DNA from: Mycteria americana
Lineage: Eukaryota > Chordata > Aves > Ciconiiformes > Ciconiidae
Reading direction: 5' to 3'
Assembly (NCBI RefSeq): GCF_035582795.1
Contig: NC_134371.1
Coordinates: 52,029,001-52,093,000, forward strand
Length of the DNA stretch: 64,000 nt
Part shown: in pieces, positions 12,236 to 27,782 of the stretch
Layout of the letters: the number at the start of each line of letters is the position of its first letter
Numbering within the stretch: the stretch's first letter is position 1
Program-made: the position numbers and the translations under genes
The notes under the pieces: model-generated
Seen by the model: the letters and a program-made list of their open reading frames with translations, nothing else
The model's database searches: none
Told to the model about the DNA's origin: nothing

Positions 12236-15200
12236 ATAACACTTTAAAAGGCAGCTACCTTCATTTCTGGAGGAAAATTAATCGGTACCGAGGCAGACTG
12301 ACAGCCCCAAATCTCAACTATTGCAACAAAAATGCTACAGGACATGATTACTTAAACAAGATGATCTCTACACCAGAGCCAGAAGGAAATATTTTTGACA
12401 GATAAATTACTTCAGGTAAGTTTTCTGTAATCTCTGGGAAAAAATCAGATGGAAAATTACTAGAACCTCATGTTGTCTGCATCAATCTATGGCAGCACTG
12501 AACAAGGAAAACAGCACATTCAGGAACTAGCTGTTCCTGCTGGAACGCTGTCCACCATACCATTGCACACTGCTTTAATCTTTGCCTGGAAAGTCTGACA
12601 GCTACCCATTCCAGTTTCCACTGCCTGTCACAGCAATAGTGGATACCACCTAACATACAATTCCACAGTCCAATGTTATGATAGCATCCACTTTTTCTGA
12701 TATCAGAGAAAACGTGCTCATTTTCTCCATATTCAGAGCTCTTCTCTCAAGTTAGGATAACCTGAGATGCCCTACCCTCTTCAATAACACAGCTATTTCA
12801 CCCCCTCACTAGGGAGACTATCCCCAAGCTCCCCATATCGACTGATGCTTTACAGATATAAAAGTAGTGGTCAGGTGGTAACCTGGAACATAAAGACCTC
12901 TTAGTTACGTTTTAACCCTGCACTGTGTAGTTCTGCAAATGGAAGCCAGGAAGGCTCTGAAAACCTCTTCCCATAATGCTCTTTCTACACATGCAAGGAA
13001 AAGATTCTTGTATACATTTTAATGACGTGTTCCTATGGCATTAATAGTATTTTATTAAATTACATCACAATGGCAGGGTTTCTATTTTTGCGTAATACTA
13101 ACTTCTTTGGACTGTGAGAGTTACTGAAGTACAGTAATCCACATTCTTGCCCTGCCAGCCTCCTCCGCTGGCCCAATCTCTCCTTCCCTTTGTGTAAGGA
13201 CCACGATCAGGCCTTCACCCTGACACCTTGCTTCAGATCTTATAAATTAAGCAGACCAAGGGGAGCAATGTTGACACGAAAAGACCTCTGTGTCCCACGG
13301 GATAGTTGAAGAAGTATTGGTTAATCCAGAGAAGGCCATCATCTTTCTGCAACAACTCTGCAACTTGCCTTTTAAGAAATTTCTCAGGATGTCTTCTGGA
13401 CATAAAGCAGAACATAAAGATAAAAAGGGTATTTGCCAATTGCAATTAAACAAAATGGTTTTATATTCCTTTTCCTAAACTCTGACTGTCAGTGTATGCT
13501 CTTAGAGAGATACCATCTTCCATCCTAGAGGCAGCTACATTTTATTGATGGGTGATACCCAATACAATATTTTTTAAAGCACGGGTATCCGTTGGAAGGC
13601 AAGATCCTATTTAATAAGCTCATCAGCATCTACCCTTGTTTTGTCACTGCCTGATCTGCCAAATTAGATGTTGCAAGAACGAAAGGAGTAGACAAACTTA
13701 AAGTACCTTCCCACCTATTCTGCATGTTCAGTAGATAATGGGAAGTGCTTGCAGCCATAGGAACACTCACCTGGATATATGGTAGAGAACAAGCAGCCTA
13801 GGTTACAAGTTCTGCACTCATCCACCTGCGGCAGAGAGCTCTAGCAGATTTTACATGTAATTGTGAAGTTTCCTTATCTGCTCAAAAATGTTCCTGAACT
13901 ACACAGTACCTTTGAATTTTCATCGTTGGCTGAATCTGACAAAACTCTTGGTATCATATCTCTCTCTCAGTCATCTTGAGTAGATCTTGTTAGTGCAGAT
14001 TAGAACTTGTTAAAGATTAATTCTTAAAGCATCCTCAAGCTTTCTTTTCCAACAAAGGAAACATCAATTATAGGCTCACACATAAACTTTGCCCCTATCT
14101 TGAATACTTGCTGCCCTTTATAAATCTTAGATTTCTTCCCCTTGTGTGTGTTCAAAGGAGAGATTTTATTGCCTCCAGGGGTTGTTAAACTGATTGCAAT
14201 ACCACGTATTTATAGCAGTTCAGTGGGAATTAAGCTGGTTCAATGCTGTCAGACCTAGAATATAGCTGTCAAATAGCATTACAAGTAAAACACCATTGAT
14301 AAGAAATAATGACCAAATGTCAATCTGTTTTTTACCAGCAGCACTACAGACTTAGCTTGCCAATGAAAAATGCAGTATTTTGCACATTATAGTAGCTATG
14401 CTTTTGTGATGCTACATAGTAAAGGGTGTTGCAGTCTTTCAATTTAGCTTATTTTTAGATGATACAATTTGATCACAAAAACGTGTCTCTCAGACCTACC
14501 TTGGATTCAAAGCAGCAATGCTTAAAGTCTTCCTTTAACCTCCTCACTCTTTTCTGAAAGAAAAAAAAAACCCACACAAAAACACACCAAAAAATCCACA
14601 TGCATTAAAAATTCATCAATCCTATTTCCTAAATGTTAGCCATGCAGAAATTAAAACAGCCACCTTGGCTTAGAGCTGCTTCATGCTGTTACAGTTTTGG
14701 ATATCCGTAACTTCACACTACAATGCAACCCACTACATACTGTTATTTTTCTGATTTATGGATTGTTGTTTTTTTTAATGTCTGCCTTATGTACAAAATT
14801 ACTACATTTCTTATGATTTCTTTTGCAGATCCAAATATTTGTCACTTATATGAAGAATTAACATGCAATAAATATTTTAATACTTAAATACTCACTATTT
14901 CTATTCCAATACTTAAATACTTACTAGTCTAACACTTAAATCATCAGGTGACAATACAACATTTACAAACATGTATTCATTTTTTATAATGCTAAAAACA
15001 TAAATGAAATTGTTCCCAGAAATAAACAACAAGACTTTAAAACCTAAAATAAAAACATTACCTAGACACAACTTAAGACTCATTTATCCAGATGTGATGG
15101 GGTTCAAAGTAACATGCCTGAAAACTTGGTTTAGATAAAGCAGGAGATATTTCAAAATGTCTGCAATAATTTGGGGTCACAGTTTCAGCCAGAATAAGCA

Positions 15201-18200
15201 TTTCTAGATTTTGTCTGGGAGACATGCAAGAGTAATGATATACAAAGAAAGAACAGTGAAAATCTAATGTAATGAATGAACAAATAACAGAGGGAAAACA
15301 AAACACAATCCAAATGCTAAAGCACAGTAAGACTAAGTATGTGGAAGCCAAATTGTGCTTTCCATGGCATTCAAAAAGGGCACCTGTTGACAGCAGTGAA
15401 CGCCCCAGTACATATAAGAGATAAAATTAATGCACTATGTTTGAAACAATATTAGTACTTTGACAGAAACCTACAAAAATTTAAAAAAATTAAAAAAAAT
15501 AAAAATTAAGAGGAATCGTAACATTGTCTCCCAATTTAAACCTGCAAAGTATTTTCCATCTCTGAAATAAGCAGTTAAAGGACAGACAGCATCTTTGTGT
15601 TTACTACCTTCAAACTTACACCTGATTTTTCCATTTTGTAAACTTCCCTCCCCCATTTTATTAATCCACTATGAACAAAGAAGCCAAATTAATAGCTACC
15701 TGAGGTGTAACTGAAAGAAACTCGCACATGGCTGAAAGTGTGCATTTCAAGTATGTATACAGAGGGCAAAGAGGACAAGACCGAGGAACTACCCCTAATC
15801 TGACAGCTTTGATCAGGCTGTACAAAATCTGAACATTTCAAAGCTGGTGAGCCACTACAAGTCCTCACACACCTATGCAATTCCCTGTCTTCAGTGAATC
15901 TAAAAGATATGAAAGTTAACTCTGAAAATGGGCCAGAAAATTTGAATAGAGGTTTTTGGTTTTGTTTTTGGTAGATATGTTTCAGAACAGAAAGCCACAG
16001 TAAAGCATGACTGCCAGCTTCAGACCCTGATCTTCTTTATCAGTCCAGGGCTTTGAGCTCAAACTGTCTCCTTTGCGTACTCATGGTACAGTAACAGGCA
16101 ATACTAGCACCAGGCAACAGTACTAGCTAAACACTACAACATTATAATCACTCTAAAAGATAAAATATATGTTCCAATGTATTTAACGAAGTAAATCCTA
16201 CTTTCTGCATTACTGATCAACATTCATTATTAATGGCTAAAGTACTGCAAGGGGTATTCCCTTTTGGAGGAATTCTTAAGAATTAACTTCCACTTACACT
16301 CACATTTTTGCTTTAATGCTTTTCCTGTTCCTCTTATGAAATGTTTACAGCTCACGCGCTGATGCTGGAGGAGTAACTGATTTCAAACTCAATGCCATCA
16401 TTTCATAACTACACTTAAGGAATCACAGGGGAATAGAGTGTCACCACTGAGTAATATGAATAATTTCACATTGCGAGATAAATGAGGCAAAGATAGGGCA
16501 TTTATCCAAAAATCAATCCAGAGCCGCAGGCAAGACTCCCTTTCATTTTTTCTTCCTTAAGTGAAGTTGGAGATATCTGTGTGTGATTTCATTTTTTTTT
16601 CCATTTATATAATTCAGCATGCAGTCTGTAATTACAAATTTTGGCACAAACCAGCACAAGTTTCTCACTATTGATGTTGAAAAGCTGGCCTTCAATTGGT
16701 TTTGCAAATTATTTTTTTTCCCCTGTATTGCAGCTACTTCACAACCAGCTAAACTGTATTGCAGGCAAGGTTCTTTTAAATTTACTTGTATTTTAGTAAA
16801 TATTTTTTCTTAGTTGAAAATTTTATATTAATTTTGAATCATTCAGAAAGAGCATCAACCAATGCATCAAACAGATATAATCATTATTTAGCTTGATAAA
16901 AAAAAAATCACTTCAATAAAAAAGGGTTTGAACTTTATTTAAAAAAGTAGAACTTTGCTGCCCTCTACCTGTCAATTTCCAGACTGTGGGAGAAGACAAG
17001 AAAAATCAGAACTATGTCCAAAGTCCCAGACTTTTCACAGAACACTAAAAAAAGCTCAGAATTCAGCTACAATTACATCATCTGTCTTGATCAAGCAGAA
17101 AATCAACATCACAATTACTGTCCCCATTGATTGAGTTTAAATAAGGGAATGGTATAAAACTATTTGGAAAATACAAAAAAAAAGCCTAGCCAACCAGCTC
17201 TTTTGCTTATGATTAAACACGGAGTGCCCAGCCACCATGGGAAGAATTATTTCTAAAGGCTTTTGATTATATTCAGCTAGAAGTCACTGCCCCAAAATCA
17301 CTCATTTATTTAATCATCCAGTACTGGGGCTACCCTCAGGCCAACACAAAAGAAACGAAGTGTCTTTTAAGTATTGTGTTCAGTACATGCAGGACAAGAC
17401 AACAGCCATGTTTCTACCTCTGCTTTCTCTCAGAGGGGTACACAGTCCCTTTCCTTTTACAGGCTATATTCTTCAAACACTCTGAGTTTGTTTTGCTCTG
17501 TTATTAAAGGCAAGACCTGCAAAAGACATTAGAAGGAATTAGTCTGAGCCCCTGCTTCGGTGGATTTTCTTTCTGTTGCACTAAAAAGTGCTGAACATCC
17601 ATGGCTGCAATCACTGAAACAAAAGAAGAAAACCTCTCTTCCTTACCTCTTCTTCTTCCATCGGAAATTCAAGTTGCATTTGTGCTAAACACTTGGTGAC
17701 CACAGGATCAGTGCAATCATTACAGCAGTCAAGTCAAACACTGTTATTTAGATGGCAACAGTTTCCCCCCCTCTTTAAACGTGTAGTTTGTGTTCATTGG
17801 TTTCTCTTAATGCCCACTTAATTAAAACACTAGAGGGAAAAAAACCCCTCTTTGGATGCCCAGTAGCCTATCCATCTTACCCTCTCATTGAACAGTGGTA
17901 AGAGCTTCCAATGAATACTTCCCACGTCCCACGTTAGTTCTACAAAACAGGGAGACAGAGACAATGTTCTTAATATCATGATGGTTAAAACCAAATAGCA
18001 TAAACCAACTTTTGCTTATATGAAATTAAAAGCTAAGGAGACACTTTCCACCCCCTGCCACCTCACCTTTCGTTAACTGAAGCCATCAGCCAAAAGTAGG
18101 CATACGTGGAACACAATAAAGGTCCACTGCATTTTAATGAAGCCCTAAACTAAGACAGATTACTCGGGCTACTTGTACCGCACACTATAGCACACCAGGT

Positions 18201-21200
18201 CAAACATCTAGAGTGTGTCATTAACTTTAAAACATTATGAAGTGTTTGCATCTAGGGAATATAAACACACAAGCAAGATCCAATTTGTTAATTCTACTCT
18301 GACTCTGAAAGCCAGTATGAAGGAAAACAAGGAGAGTATACCTTTTTAGATATAACCTTGATCTACTCCTCTTCTCAGAAAAGCCCTCCTTCACACAGAA
18401 GGAGACCCCACCTATGGTTGTTCCAACATGACTTATTCCAGTAACATTAACAACTCTTCAGATCCAACTGTTACTAAAATCAAGGAATTTGCACAGAGAG
18501 AAAAAGTTATCTTTCGTTAGGGTTAATAGCAAAACTTCTGAGAAGCCTGGCAGGAAGAGACACAGCTCCAGCTCTGGACAGCTTATAAAGAGGTAAGAAG
18601 AACATACGCTATCTGGAGAGCGAGGGAGCAAGGAGGCCTTCTCTCGGTCACGGTCTACGTTCTACTCTCTGGCAAAGCTAACAAATCAACACCGATCATC
18701 TCAGGATTACACCGGGCTCTGCTGCCTACCACCACAGAGGATAGAAAGCGTCCAAGAAGTTCACTCGGGATCTCATTTTATTAACCACACTGCTGCACAG
18801 AAACTACACCAGTGGGCTTCATTATAAAGCCTTAAGACTGATAGCCAGACAGACTCGGCAATTTGGACTTTGTTGGGGCTTTTTTTAATCTTGGGTTTGT
18901 TTTAAAGAACAACAGAATAACTCCTTTTTTGTGAGCTTCCCAGAAAAAAGAAAAAAAAAAAGCAAGGCTTTCAAGAGGAACTGAAAACCAGATGAGTTTC
19001 ACATGCTACAAAGTAACAATTTTTGAATGGAAACCACAGAGAGCCACTTCGCAAGTACAAGGACTGAAAACACTGAAAGAGCACCTCTTTTGCTCATGGA
19101 AAAGGAGTTAAATGAAAGCATCTTCTTCAACAAAAGAACACAGGTACAAAGCAGGCATTTTATTTAAACAGAAGTCCTGGGGTTAAGTCATGGTAGCAAC
19201 GAAGTATCTGATTCTGTGGTAGGCTCTCTCTCTTCAAATCTCAAAATACTTTCAGCTGCTTTATGAACTCTTAATTTCCTTATCCAAGTGAAAAGTTTAA
19301 CCATTACTAAATGAATTTCTACAAGGCATCAGAAGTCTTTGGAAAATCTGAATACAAGCAGAGAACCCTCAATCCCTATTCAGTTACTTCTAAAGCAATA
19401 CTCCCCTCTCATACCACCATATATTCAAGGAGTTTTGGGGGGTTTGGTTTGGTTGGGGGTTTTCTTGTTTGGTTTTGGTTTTTTAACTACCAGTGCTCCC
19501 AAATAGCAGTCAAACAAACAAGAAACTAGAAGTACCACAACAAAAACTCTTTGAAGCAATCCTTTCCCAACCCACAGAAGTTCTCCAAATTGAGAGGTCA
19601 ACGTAAAGGATCTAGCCCCTATGATTTTAAGAAGGTATTTTATCTCCACTGATAGAATCAGAGCAACCTGAAGTCTGTTCTCTTGTGAAGGGCTTATGAT
19701 GTTTTCTGACCCATTCAGAAGAAAGGAACAAATACAAGAAGTTTTGTGAGCACAGTTAAGGATTTTATAGTAGTATCATCACAACTGTACTCCATCATGC
19801 AAGTTCAACAAAACTAAAAGTAGAAATGTAATATTGCTAGGGAATATCACTAGAGAAACATCTTACAAACATTCTGCATTTGTATACTTTTACCGTAATG
19901 TTAAAAAAAGCTAATCAGCTTGGTTTTATGATAGTCTGCCAGTAAAATCCAAAAGAATTTTATAAAAGATGGACATTGACCTACACTTAGGAAAAAATTA
20001 AAATCAAGCCCCTTATAATTAGGATCATTTTTCTTAAGTTAGGGAAAAGAACTCTACAATAATCTTGGAAAAAAGAAATTATGGCCAAGCTCCATTTGGA
20101 AAGACAATAGGGATCCCAGGAACTAAACAGTTAAAAATCTCTTACAGGAAGTGAGTAGAGGTCTGAAATAAAACACTAAACAAGAATGCAAGGTTGCATG
20201 AGCACTTTAATTTTGAGTGTCTTATTTTAGTCACTTAAAATCTCAGGCACTTTAGTTTCTGTAATGTGAAAGGTACACTGAAGTTGGATCTGTCTGGACT
20301 TAAGTGTTCAGTACTATAATTGCATCTGGATTTAAATATAAATTTCTACATTAAAAAATACTAGGAAAAAAGTTTAAGAAAAGTTTGAGGAGCTGAAGAA
20401 TGGATAACTCCTTTTGTATGTTCTTTCAAAGATTAATACTTGCCTCTTTGTCCATACTTATGCTTCCAGCAACATTTATCATTGATTCAAAGGTTGGAAA
20501 AAAATAGTGAATGAACAACTGGGGGGAGGAAGAAGAAATCAGTCCCGTATAAAATATTCTTACCACTTCAATGAGAAATCGGGGACCATGAGTGGTAAAA
20601 CAAATGTGATGGGGGAAGAAGGAATCAGAGAGGCAGAAGGGAAAAAAATAAGTCGATCTTACAGTACTGACATCAACCTAAGAATTAACATTTGGTTAAC
20701 ACAGCTAACATGTAGAAAGAACGATTACCACAATAGGGGTACCATTATAGCACCCTCCACAGGCTCGAGACACAAAAGGTTCTGAATAGAGCAAGAGACA
20801 CTCAGAATAGAGCAAAAGAAGAAGTGAAAATATATTATCTTATCAAAGACGTAGAATTTAGCTCCTTCTGACTTTGCCATGTTCTCTCAGCGTACTTCCA
20901 GGGAAATTAAGTAAATATTTATGATACGGAGGAGAGGAAGAAGTAAAGGTTACAGCATCCAGAAAAATATCAGGCAAAATTCACATTCTGACACAGCCAC
21001 GACTTCTGTAAAGCAGGAAGTTGTTAGTTGCTTGCGGAAGTAACGCCTCTTTGCAAGAATAAAGTTTTCACAAAAAATCCTGCTGCATTTAAAGATTCCT
21101 GCATTAACTGGTATCTTTTACATTTTAAACATCTTCTCATTTTGAAATGCTTGTTGACTTTTTTGGAAACCATTCAGAACCATAAAGAAAAATGTTTAGA

Positions 21201-24200
21201 ATGTTATTAAGTTAGTTTGATAAAGTCTTTGTGAGCATTTTTTGTAAGAAACACAAAATGAAAATTTGATTGTTGGAAAAATCTGTGAAATGGAAGCAAC
21301 CTGGTTCTGTTTGCTGAAGGTTTTTCCTTATTTTGGACATATTTAACATCCCAAAAATCATAGTCACAAATCTCCAGCTAAAAGGAACCCCTTGAGAGCA
21401 GTAAGGATAAAACAAATACAAATTAATGTTGACGCAAAGTTCACTTCAGCTAACCAAGACTGCATTAATTACATCATACACTTACATAAATACTGTAAAC
21501 CTACTAACATCCATCTTCTCAACAAGCACAGTGCTTGGCTCTCACGTGAAAGTAATTAGCAAACTGCAGTGCTTTGGCACAAAACTTTGCATGCTCTGAA
21601 CATTATTTTATGTACATGTTCTCACATTCCCTAGGACTTTGTGCTTACCGAGTTTTGCTGCAATTAAGCAAAACTAAAGAGACAACGATTTTTTTACATT
21701 TACTTTCAGAGCTAGAAATACCCCTTATTTAGATCATCTGATAACAAACCCCACCTTAATTCAAACAGCCTACTACAGTTTAATAATCTTTAACTCTTTC
21801 AGTACAAATCCAAGTTTACTAGGGATGAATTTATATGCTTCCATATTCAATTTGGGCAATTGAATCCTTTGTTTAAAATAAAAAATAAGAGTCTCTATGG
21901 ACACAGACATTTAAGCCTTAAACAGGATTTTCTCTCTGCCTTTCTAAATTCCCATCTGAGGAAGGACAGGCTAAAGGCCATAAATGTAGAGCTATCTTTA
22001 CAAAGGAGACTGAAATACAAATTTCCACTGGTTTGTCCTCTGTAAGCAAGCTATTCTTGTTCTTCTGACAGACCAGTGTCCCGTCACCTTTCTGGAGGAT
22101 TTGGACAGAAGAGTATCAGTTCTTAAAAATATGCACAAGAAACTAATGTGAACTTATAGATGAAAAGTAAAACAGTTTTGTTGCATTAAGGTTCCATCTT
22201 TTCTTTACGGATTAGCTTTCACAGACCATGTATGGAATTGTATTTCCATGATGTCAGAAGTACCACCAGTTTTGTAAGAGTAGTGTTGATGAAGTGTCCA
22301 ACACTCTATCTTACTAAAACAGGCTAGGTGCTGCCCTGGCTGTGTTGCTGTCAATGGAAACTTTGCCATTAGCCTTAATGCAATGGGGACTTCACACAGC
22401 ATACTACTTCTATCAAACATCTGACTGTTGTTTTCCATATACTGAATATACTTTTCTGGCAAATAGCAACTCACTAAACTGAAGCAGTTTAATCTCCTTT
22501 AAAGCCGCTGCAGAAAATAAAATCAGTCTGACAATTGTGTCAGCATTAAAACCGCTTGGATAACCCAAGTATAATCAAAGGCCGATAGCATATGTGTAAC
22601 ACCTTGCATGTAAAAATAGCCCTTTACACTTCATTAATCTCAAGGTTTAAAACAGATGATGGAGGTTTATGAGAAAATGAGTACCAGCTTTCAAGCAGAT
22701 CCTTTCTAAATAATTTATAGTTAAAACACATGTCAATGCTGCTATACAGACATGAAAGTTGCAAAAATAACATGGCTGAAGTGAATACAGCTAGAGATTA
22801 CAAGGAGACTGCAAAGTCTGTAGGGCAGGGATCATCTTCTGTCTGTACTCTGAAATGCCTGCCAGGCTTTTGGGTGGTGTGAAAACACTGAGTATAAAGT
22901 AACATTTTCATGAGGCATGTGTAGCATAAAGGTCAATCAATCACATTTTTCAAACTATGTCTCCTTCTGTTACAACATGAATGTTGCTATTTCACAAGAG
23001 TATTTCAAAAACAGCTGTTATTTTAAAAAGTCAGTGTTGTATTCTCATCAAATTCAATAAAAAGCCAGGAAATCCCTGGAATTAGAAAACCTATACAGCT
23101 GTCCTCCTTACCTCTTATCCATGTGACATAGAAATGCAGATTGTGACTGCACCGTGCACATCTGAGCAGTGAATGCAGCCTTACAAGGTGCTTAGATTGA
23201 GTCTATTTCTTCTCACTTAAAGTTACATTATGCTAGACTTAAGGCATGCTTTATTTACATGCATTCAATCTCTAGTGGGAGTTTGTATACTGTGCACTGG
23301 ATAATTCTTTAAGTGAACAACAGTCCAGCATCAAGAAGAGTTTCATGCAGAATACAAATAGAAAGCATTAGATGACTACCTCCCAGGGACAGCAAGTTCC
23401 CCGGGCTTACGTTGGGGATGAGGATTGGTCGATCTGTTCACCCTCAGGGGCTGTCTGGAATTATAGATCAGGGACCTTATTGTCATACCCCAGCTGCTGC
23501 ACAAAGCCACTAGAAGAAAGGAGATTTACGAGTATTTCAGCAGCACTGAACCAGGGATACAGAAGCTATACAACTGGGAGTACAGTGGCTCTAAATCTGT
23601 AGGCATTATGCAAAAAGAAAATGCAGAGTTCGGCATCAAGGGAGCTCTCCCAGAGCAATAGGACATCTTTGTAAATTCTCTAAAGAATAAATTTAACAGT
23701 TATTAAAGAACAACACCCTGTTATTGCAGTCACTGAACTTTACATCACAAGGAAAGATGCAAGGGATTTTCAGAAAGACATCTGTCATTTAACAGTGACA
23801 GTGACCTCAGCACTGACGAGCAATTCAAATCCCCAGTGATGGAAACAAATTAACCCCTTGGTACACGGTGGGTTGAGGACTCCAGCATTACAACTACTGC
23901 ACACTGTAACAGTACAGCCTACAGAAGGTTTTACCTTCAGACAAGCAGTAGACAGAATGAGGTATATTTTTAAAATTGTAATTGCTGTACATAAAAACAC
24001 TTACAACATTATTTAACATCATGCTATCGACAGTCTTCAAAAGGTGCAAAGGAATTTCAGTGGTAGAAATAAACCCTTCACTGAAAAACATTTATAACGT
24101 AGTATTTAAGGACTGGGCACACAAGTAGGAAGGCTAACATCCTTTATATATACCCATTTCACGCGACAACCGTGTTTTACCAAGAGGGTGTTCAGTCAGT

Positions 24201-27200
24201 TGGATTCAGAACTGGGACACTCTGGAGATCCTGTGTAGTCTTTTCACTAGGAACTGCTACAACATTGGCCTGCAACCTGACCTGACCCTGACTCCTATAC
24301 ATAGTCCTAAGGAAACTCAGGGAGAAATACAAAACCCGCCCAATATCACCGAGACACTCAGCAGATGTCTGCAGAGTGAGAAGAGGGACAGACCACAGAG
24401 ATTACTCCATCCCAATGACTCCAGTAGCCCCCATGACACCTATAGAGAGTAGGACTGGACAAGAAGCTCTACGGAGTAATACAGTAAGACCTTTGGCCCT
24501 GCCTGACCCCACCTCACATTCTGTGCATTTCCACACAGAGAACTAGCACAACAGAAGACAAAAGTATCCCTCCTTCTGGGAAGGGCACCATACTCATTAC
24601 CAGACAAACCTTCACAGCTAAGGAAGGCAACTACATCTGTCCAATGCTGAACTCTACGGTAATCAATACTACCAACAATTAAACTGGAAAGCTCTTTCCT
24701 TCCATAGAGTCAACTGCACTTCTTGAACATTTACTTAACATCAGAACACCTGAGCCGACTATTCACTTTTTCCAAAGGAAAACACATAAGACACACACAT
24801 GGTGAGAAACTTATGATTGACTCTGGCAGAGAACTCAGCTCTCATAACTAGTTTCACCAATCTTTTGAGGGAGGAGATGCCCATGTAGCATCACAGATGC
24901 TTAGTAGTCAATAGGATTGTTCCTTTTCTTTTTTTTTTTTCCCCTCTCATTTTTTAAGTCGTTTTCTGTGGCATTTAACAAGCATGTTATTTATCACTAA
25001 CAGAAACAAAAAGCTACAGCTACAGTGATAGACACAAAGGCTGAAAAACAGAGCAATACCACATGGAGCCCCACATTATACTGATGAAATTAGTTTTAGG
25101 CTTTTAAAATAAAATGTGGTAGAGATTGCATAAGATTCACCCTTGTCTCAAGAACAACAGTGAAAATAAGTTCGCTTGCTAAAATAGATATTCTAGCCCA
25201 ATTAAAAAGATGTTTGATTAGCAAAACACATTTGACATTAGCTCGGATGGCTATACAATAGTGGTCCTCTTCAGCTTTATAAACCTATGGCCTTAACAGA
25301 GTATGCCACTGTACTCCAGGTGAACAGTGACTGCATGCTAAACAAATTGCTGATCTGCCATCACAGTCCCCTCCCTCAGAGTAATTAGCTTCCAGATGGA
25401 TGCCTTTAACACAGTAAAATATTCAGACAACATAAAGCACATTTAGATCTTAAGGCAACTGTAAATTGTCCACTGCCACATGTGTAGTAGTTACACACTT
25501 ATCTTAGCTATGTTCTGGGAAATTCAAACAGGGTCCAACGTATTTCAGTCATTTCAGTGTGAAAAGAGGAAGACTGATTTACAGGTACTCTTGAAGGAAC
25601 CTTACCAATTGATGGTTTAATGACACAGCAACCTTACAGACTGATAAAAGAAAATAAAAGGATCTGGACCACAATGTTATTAGCTGGTGATGAAGGACAT
25701 CTATCTTATGACCTTTCTGAAGTGAGAAGATTGAAAAGGATTGTACATTGACCAAGATGCTCTTTTTTAAATGGAACATATCAACACTTGCGGCTCTTTT
25801 CCTAAGTCCATACAGCTGTTCTGCTCTTAATCTTTGACAAATATTCACTTAAATATGCAGTAAGTTGTGCTTATTCACAGTATATGCATTCCTCCTGCCA
25901 CCATATTATCCATTCTTAGCTTTTTTGGTACCCCACAAAAGCTCCCAACGTCCTTGACTTACCTTCACAGCTTTGGGTATATAGAGAACCCTACAAACAC
26001 AGAAACAGTTTGGAATACATGTGTTCTAGAGTCGATGAGGAAGATGTATGGGGTAAAGAGGGCAAGTCTCCATAAAAAGAATAGGAACATTGGGCGTGAA
26101 GACTCAAATGTTTGACCTGCAGGGGACCACAAAGGCAAGGAGGTTATTTATTCCTTGTCCTCCCATAACACTTGGTATTCTTCAATCCTAAAAAAAAAAA
26201 AAAAGAAAAGAAAAACAACCACACTTCTGCATACAGTCTGAACTTTGTTTTAAATCAGAATCGCAGGATAGTAGGGGGTCTTGGGGTCTTGTTAAGAAGC
26301 CTTCTCTTTTATGTTTTTGCCTCAGCAGATTTTGATGTTCCAGTTCACCCTCTAGGTATTTATTCCTTTTCCTGTGGGCATCAGCTTTGAAGTACCAAAG
26401 GATGGGATGAGGAAAGCTTAGATTTGTAGAATAAGATCAGAAGCTCTTTTGGTTTAGATGTTGGACTTCAGTTTATACACATTTTTATTTATACAGAACG
26501 GCTTATTCATTGGCTAGCTGTATTTAAAACCAGTCAAACCTATGTAAAGACAGCTGAATTGAGCTGCAGGACTTAGTACAGTTGTAGTTATTTTAAAAGC
26601 AAGCGCAATACTGTAAGCCTAAAAACTTAGGACAATTTTAGAAATTAACCTAAAAAGAAATCAAACAAGTGTTATTCATTTTTATACTTAACTCAGAACA
26701 AACCTTCATTGCTAACAAAACTGATGTAAAATTTCAATCCTCTCACATGATTTGAGGGACTTCATTGAAGGCTTTAGACCCAAGAGTATGTGGGACTTAC
26801 CAAGCCTTTCCTTGCTTTAAGTTGGGAGGAAGCATCTAGGAGAGACCCAACTCTCTGATAGTTATGGGCATTCCTTACAATAAAGTTTCTCCCTACAATC
26901 CTAAAGGTGAGTGGGTGAGGACTTCATTTAGTGGAAGGACAACAAATTGAAGAAAAGCTCTGGATCCTCTATCTTAGTGCTGCTTAAAAAGAGCAGGAGG
27001 CATTCCAGCATCTGAAAAATATTGGAAGGTTATAGATTAGACGGGCATTTAAAGAAAAGCTTGATTTTTTTTTTTGTAAAGTCTTTTGGCAGAAGACAGC
27101 AAGAAAATGTATAGTTAACATTTCAGCAAACTGAAAACCTATTTAATTTATTCTTAACTGTAAGCAATACAGGAAAAGCCAAAGCAAGAGAATCTACAGG

Positions 27201-27782
27201 CTCATTTCAAGATTTCAATCCTTTGCGTAGCATGAAAACAAGCCAAATATTACATGGATGTGGTGCTAATCGTTCTACAGTTACACTGTGGAGCAAAAAA
27301 TAATTGTACATAAAAAGCCTAGGGCATTTGGGCTGCAATAAATGTAACACATATGGTCGTTATTCAATATGTGCAAGTTGCAAGGATCAGTGCCCATATT
27401 TCTTTCTACTGTACTGCTACCTTGCAAGTTCAACCCTAAACAAACAAAACAAAAAACACAAACAAAAAAACACGGAATATTTTTTCAACATTTCTCAGAC
27501 CAAGAAAATTTAAGTTCTAGCTCCAGAAAGAGGTAGTTAGAACATGAGACAAGTTGCACATATTTCTTCAGCACAACTATGAACCAAGACACCATTAAGC
27601 AGTGTCCTGTAAAAGATTAAAAACACAGCAAGGTACTTCCTACAGAAATAAAATAGCATCACTGTGCAAGTCAAATCCTTGCAATTCTTGTGCAAAGTAA
27701 ATCCTCACCTGAAACATTCCATGCAGTTCTGGCTACTCAGATCAGGAGGTACCACACCTTCTCTGTTGATTCCACTCAAGAC
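12236..27782. other. Long non-coding stretch, no gene recognised
   Basis: No frame of more than about 95 codons, none with a recognisable domain, and no exon-like island with good splice signals that I could assign to a known protein. It contains a G/T-rich low-complexity tract at 19433-19484 and short homopolymer runs. It probably forms part of the gene-poor flank downstream of ZNF326. Confidence 0.65.
19433..19484 (+). repeat. G/T-rich low-complexity tract
   Basis: GGTTTGGTTTGGTTG-like text with runs of 4-6 G and T. Similar tracts recur at 36999-37070 and 42445-42560, and their A/C-rich complements occur elsewhere in the window. Confidence 0.85.
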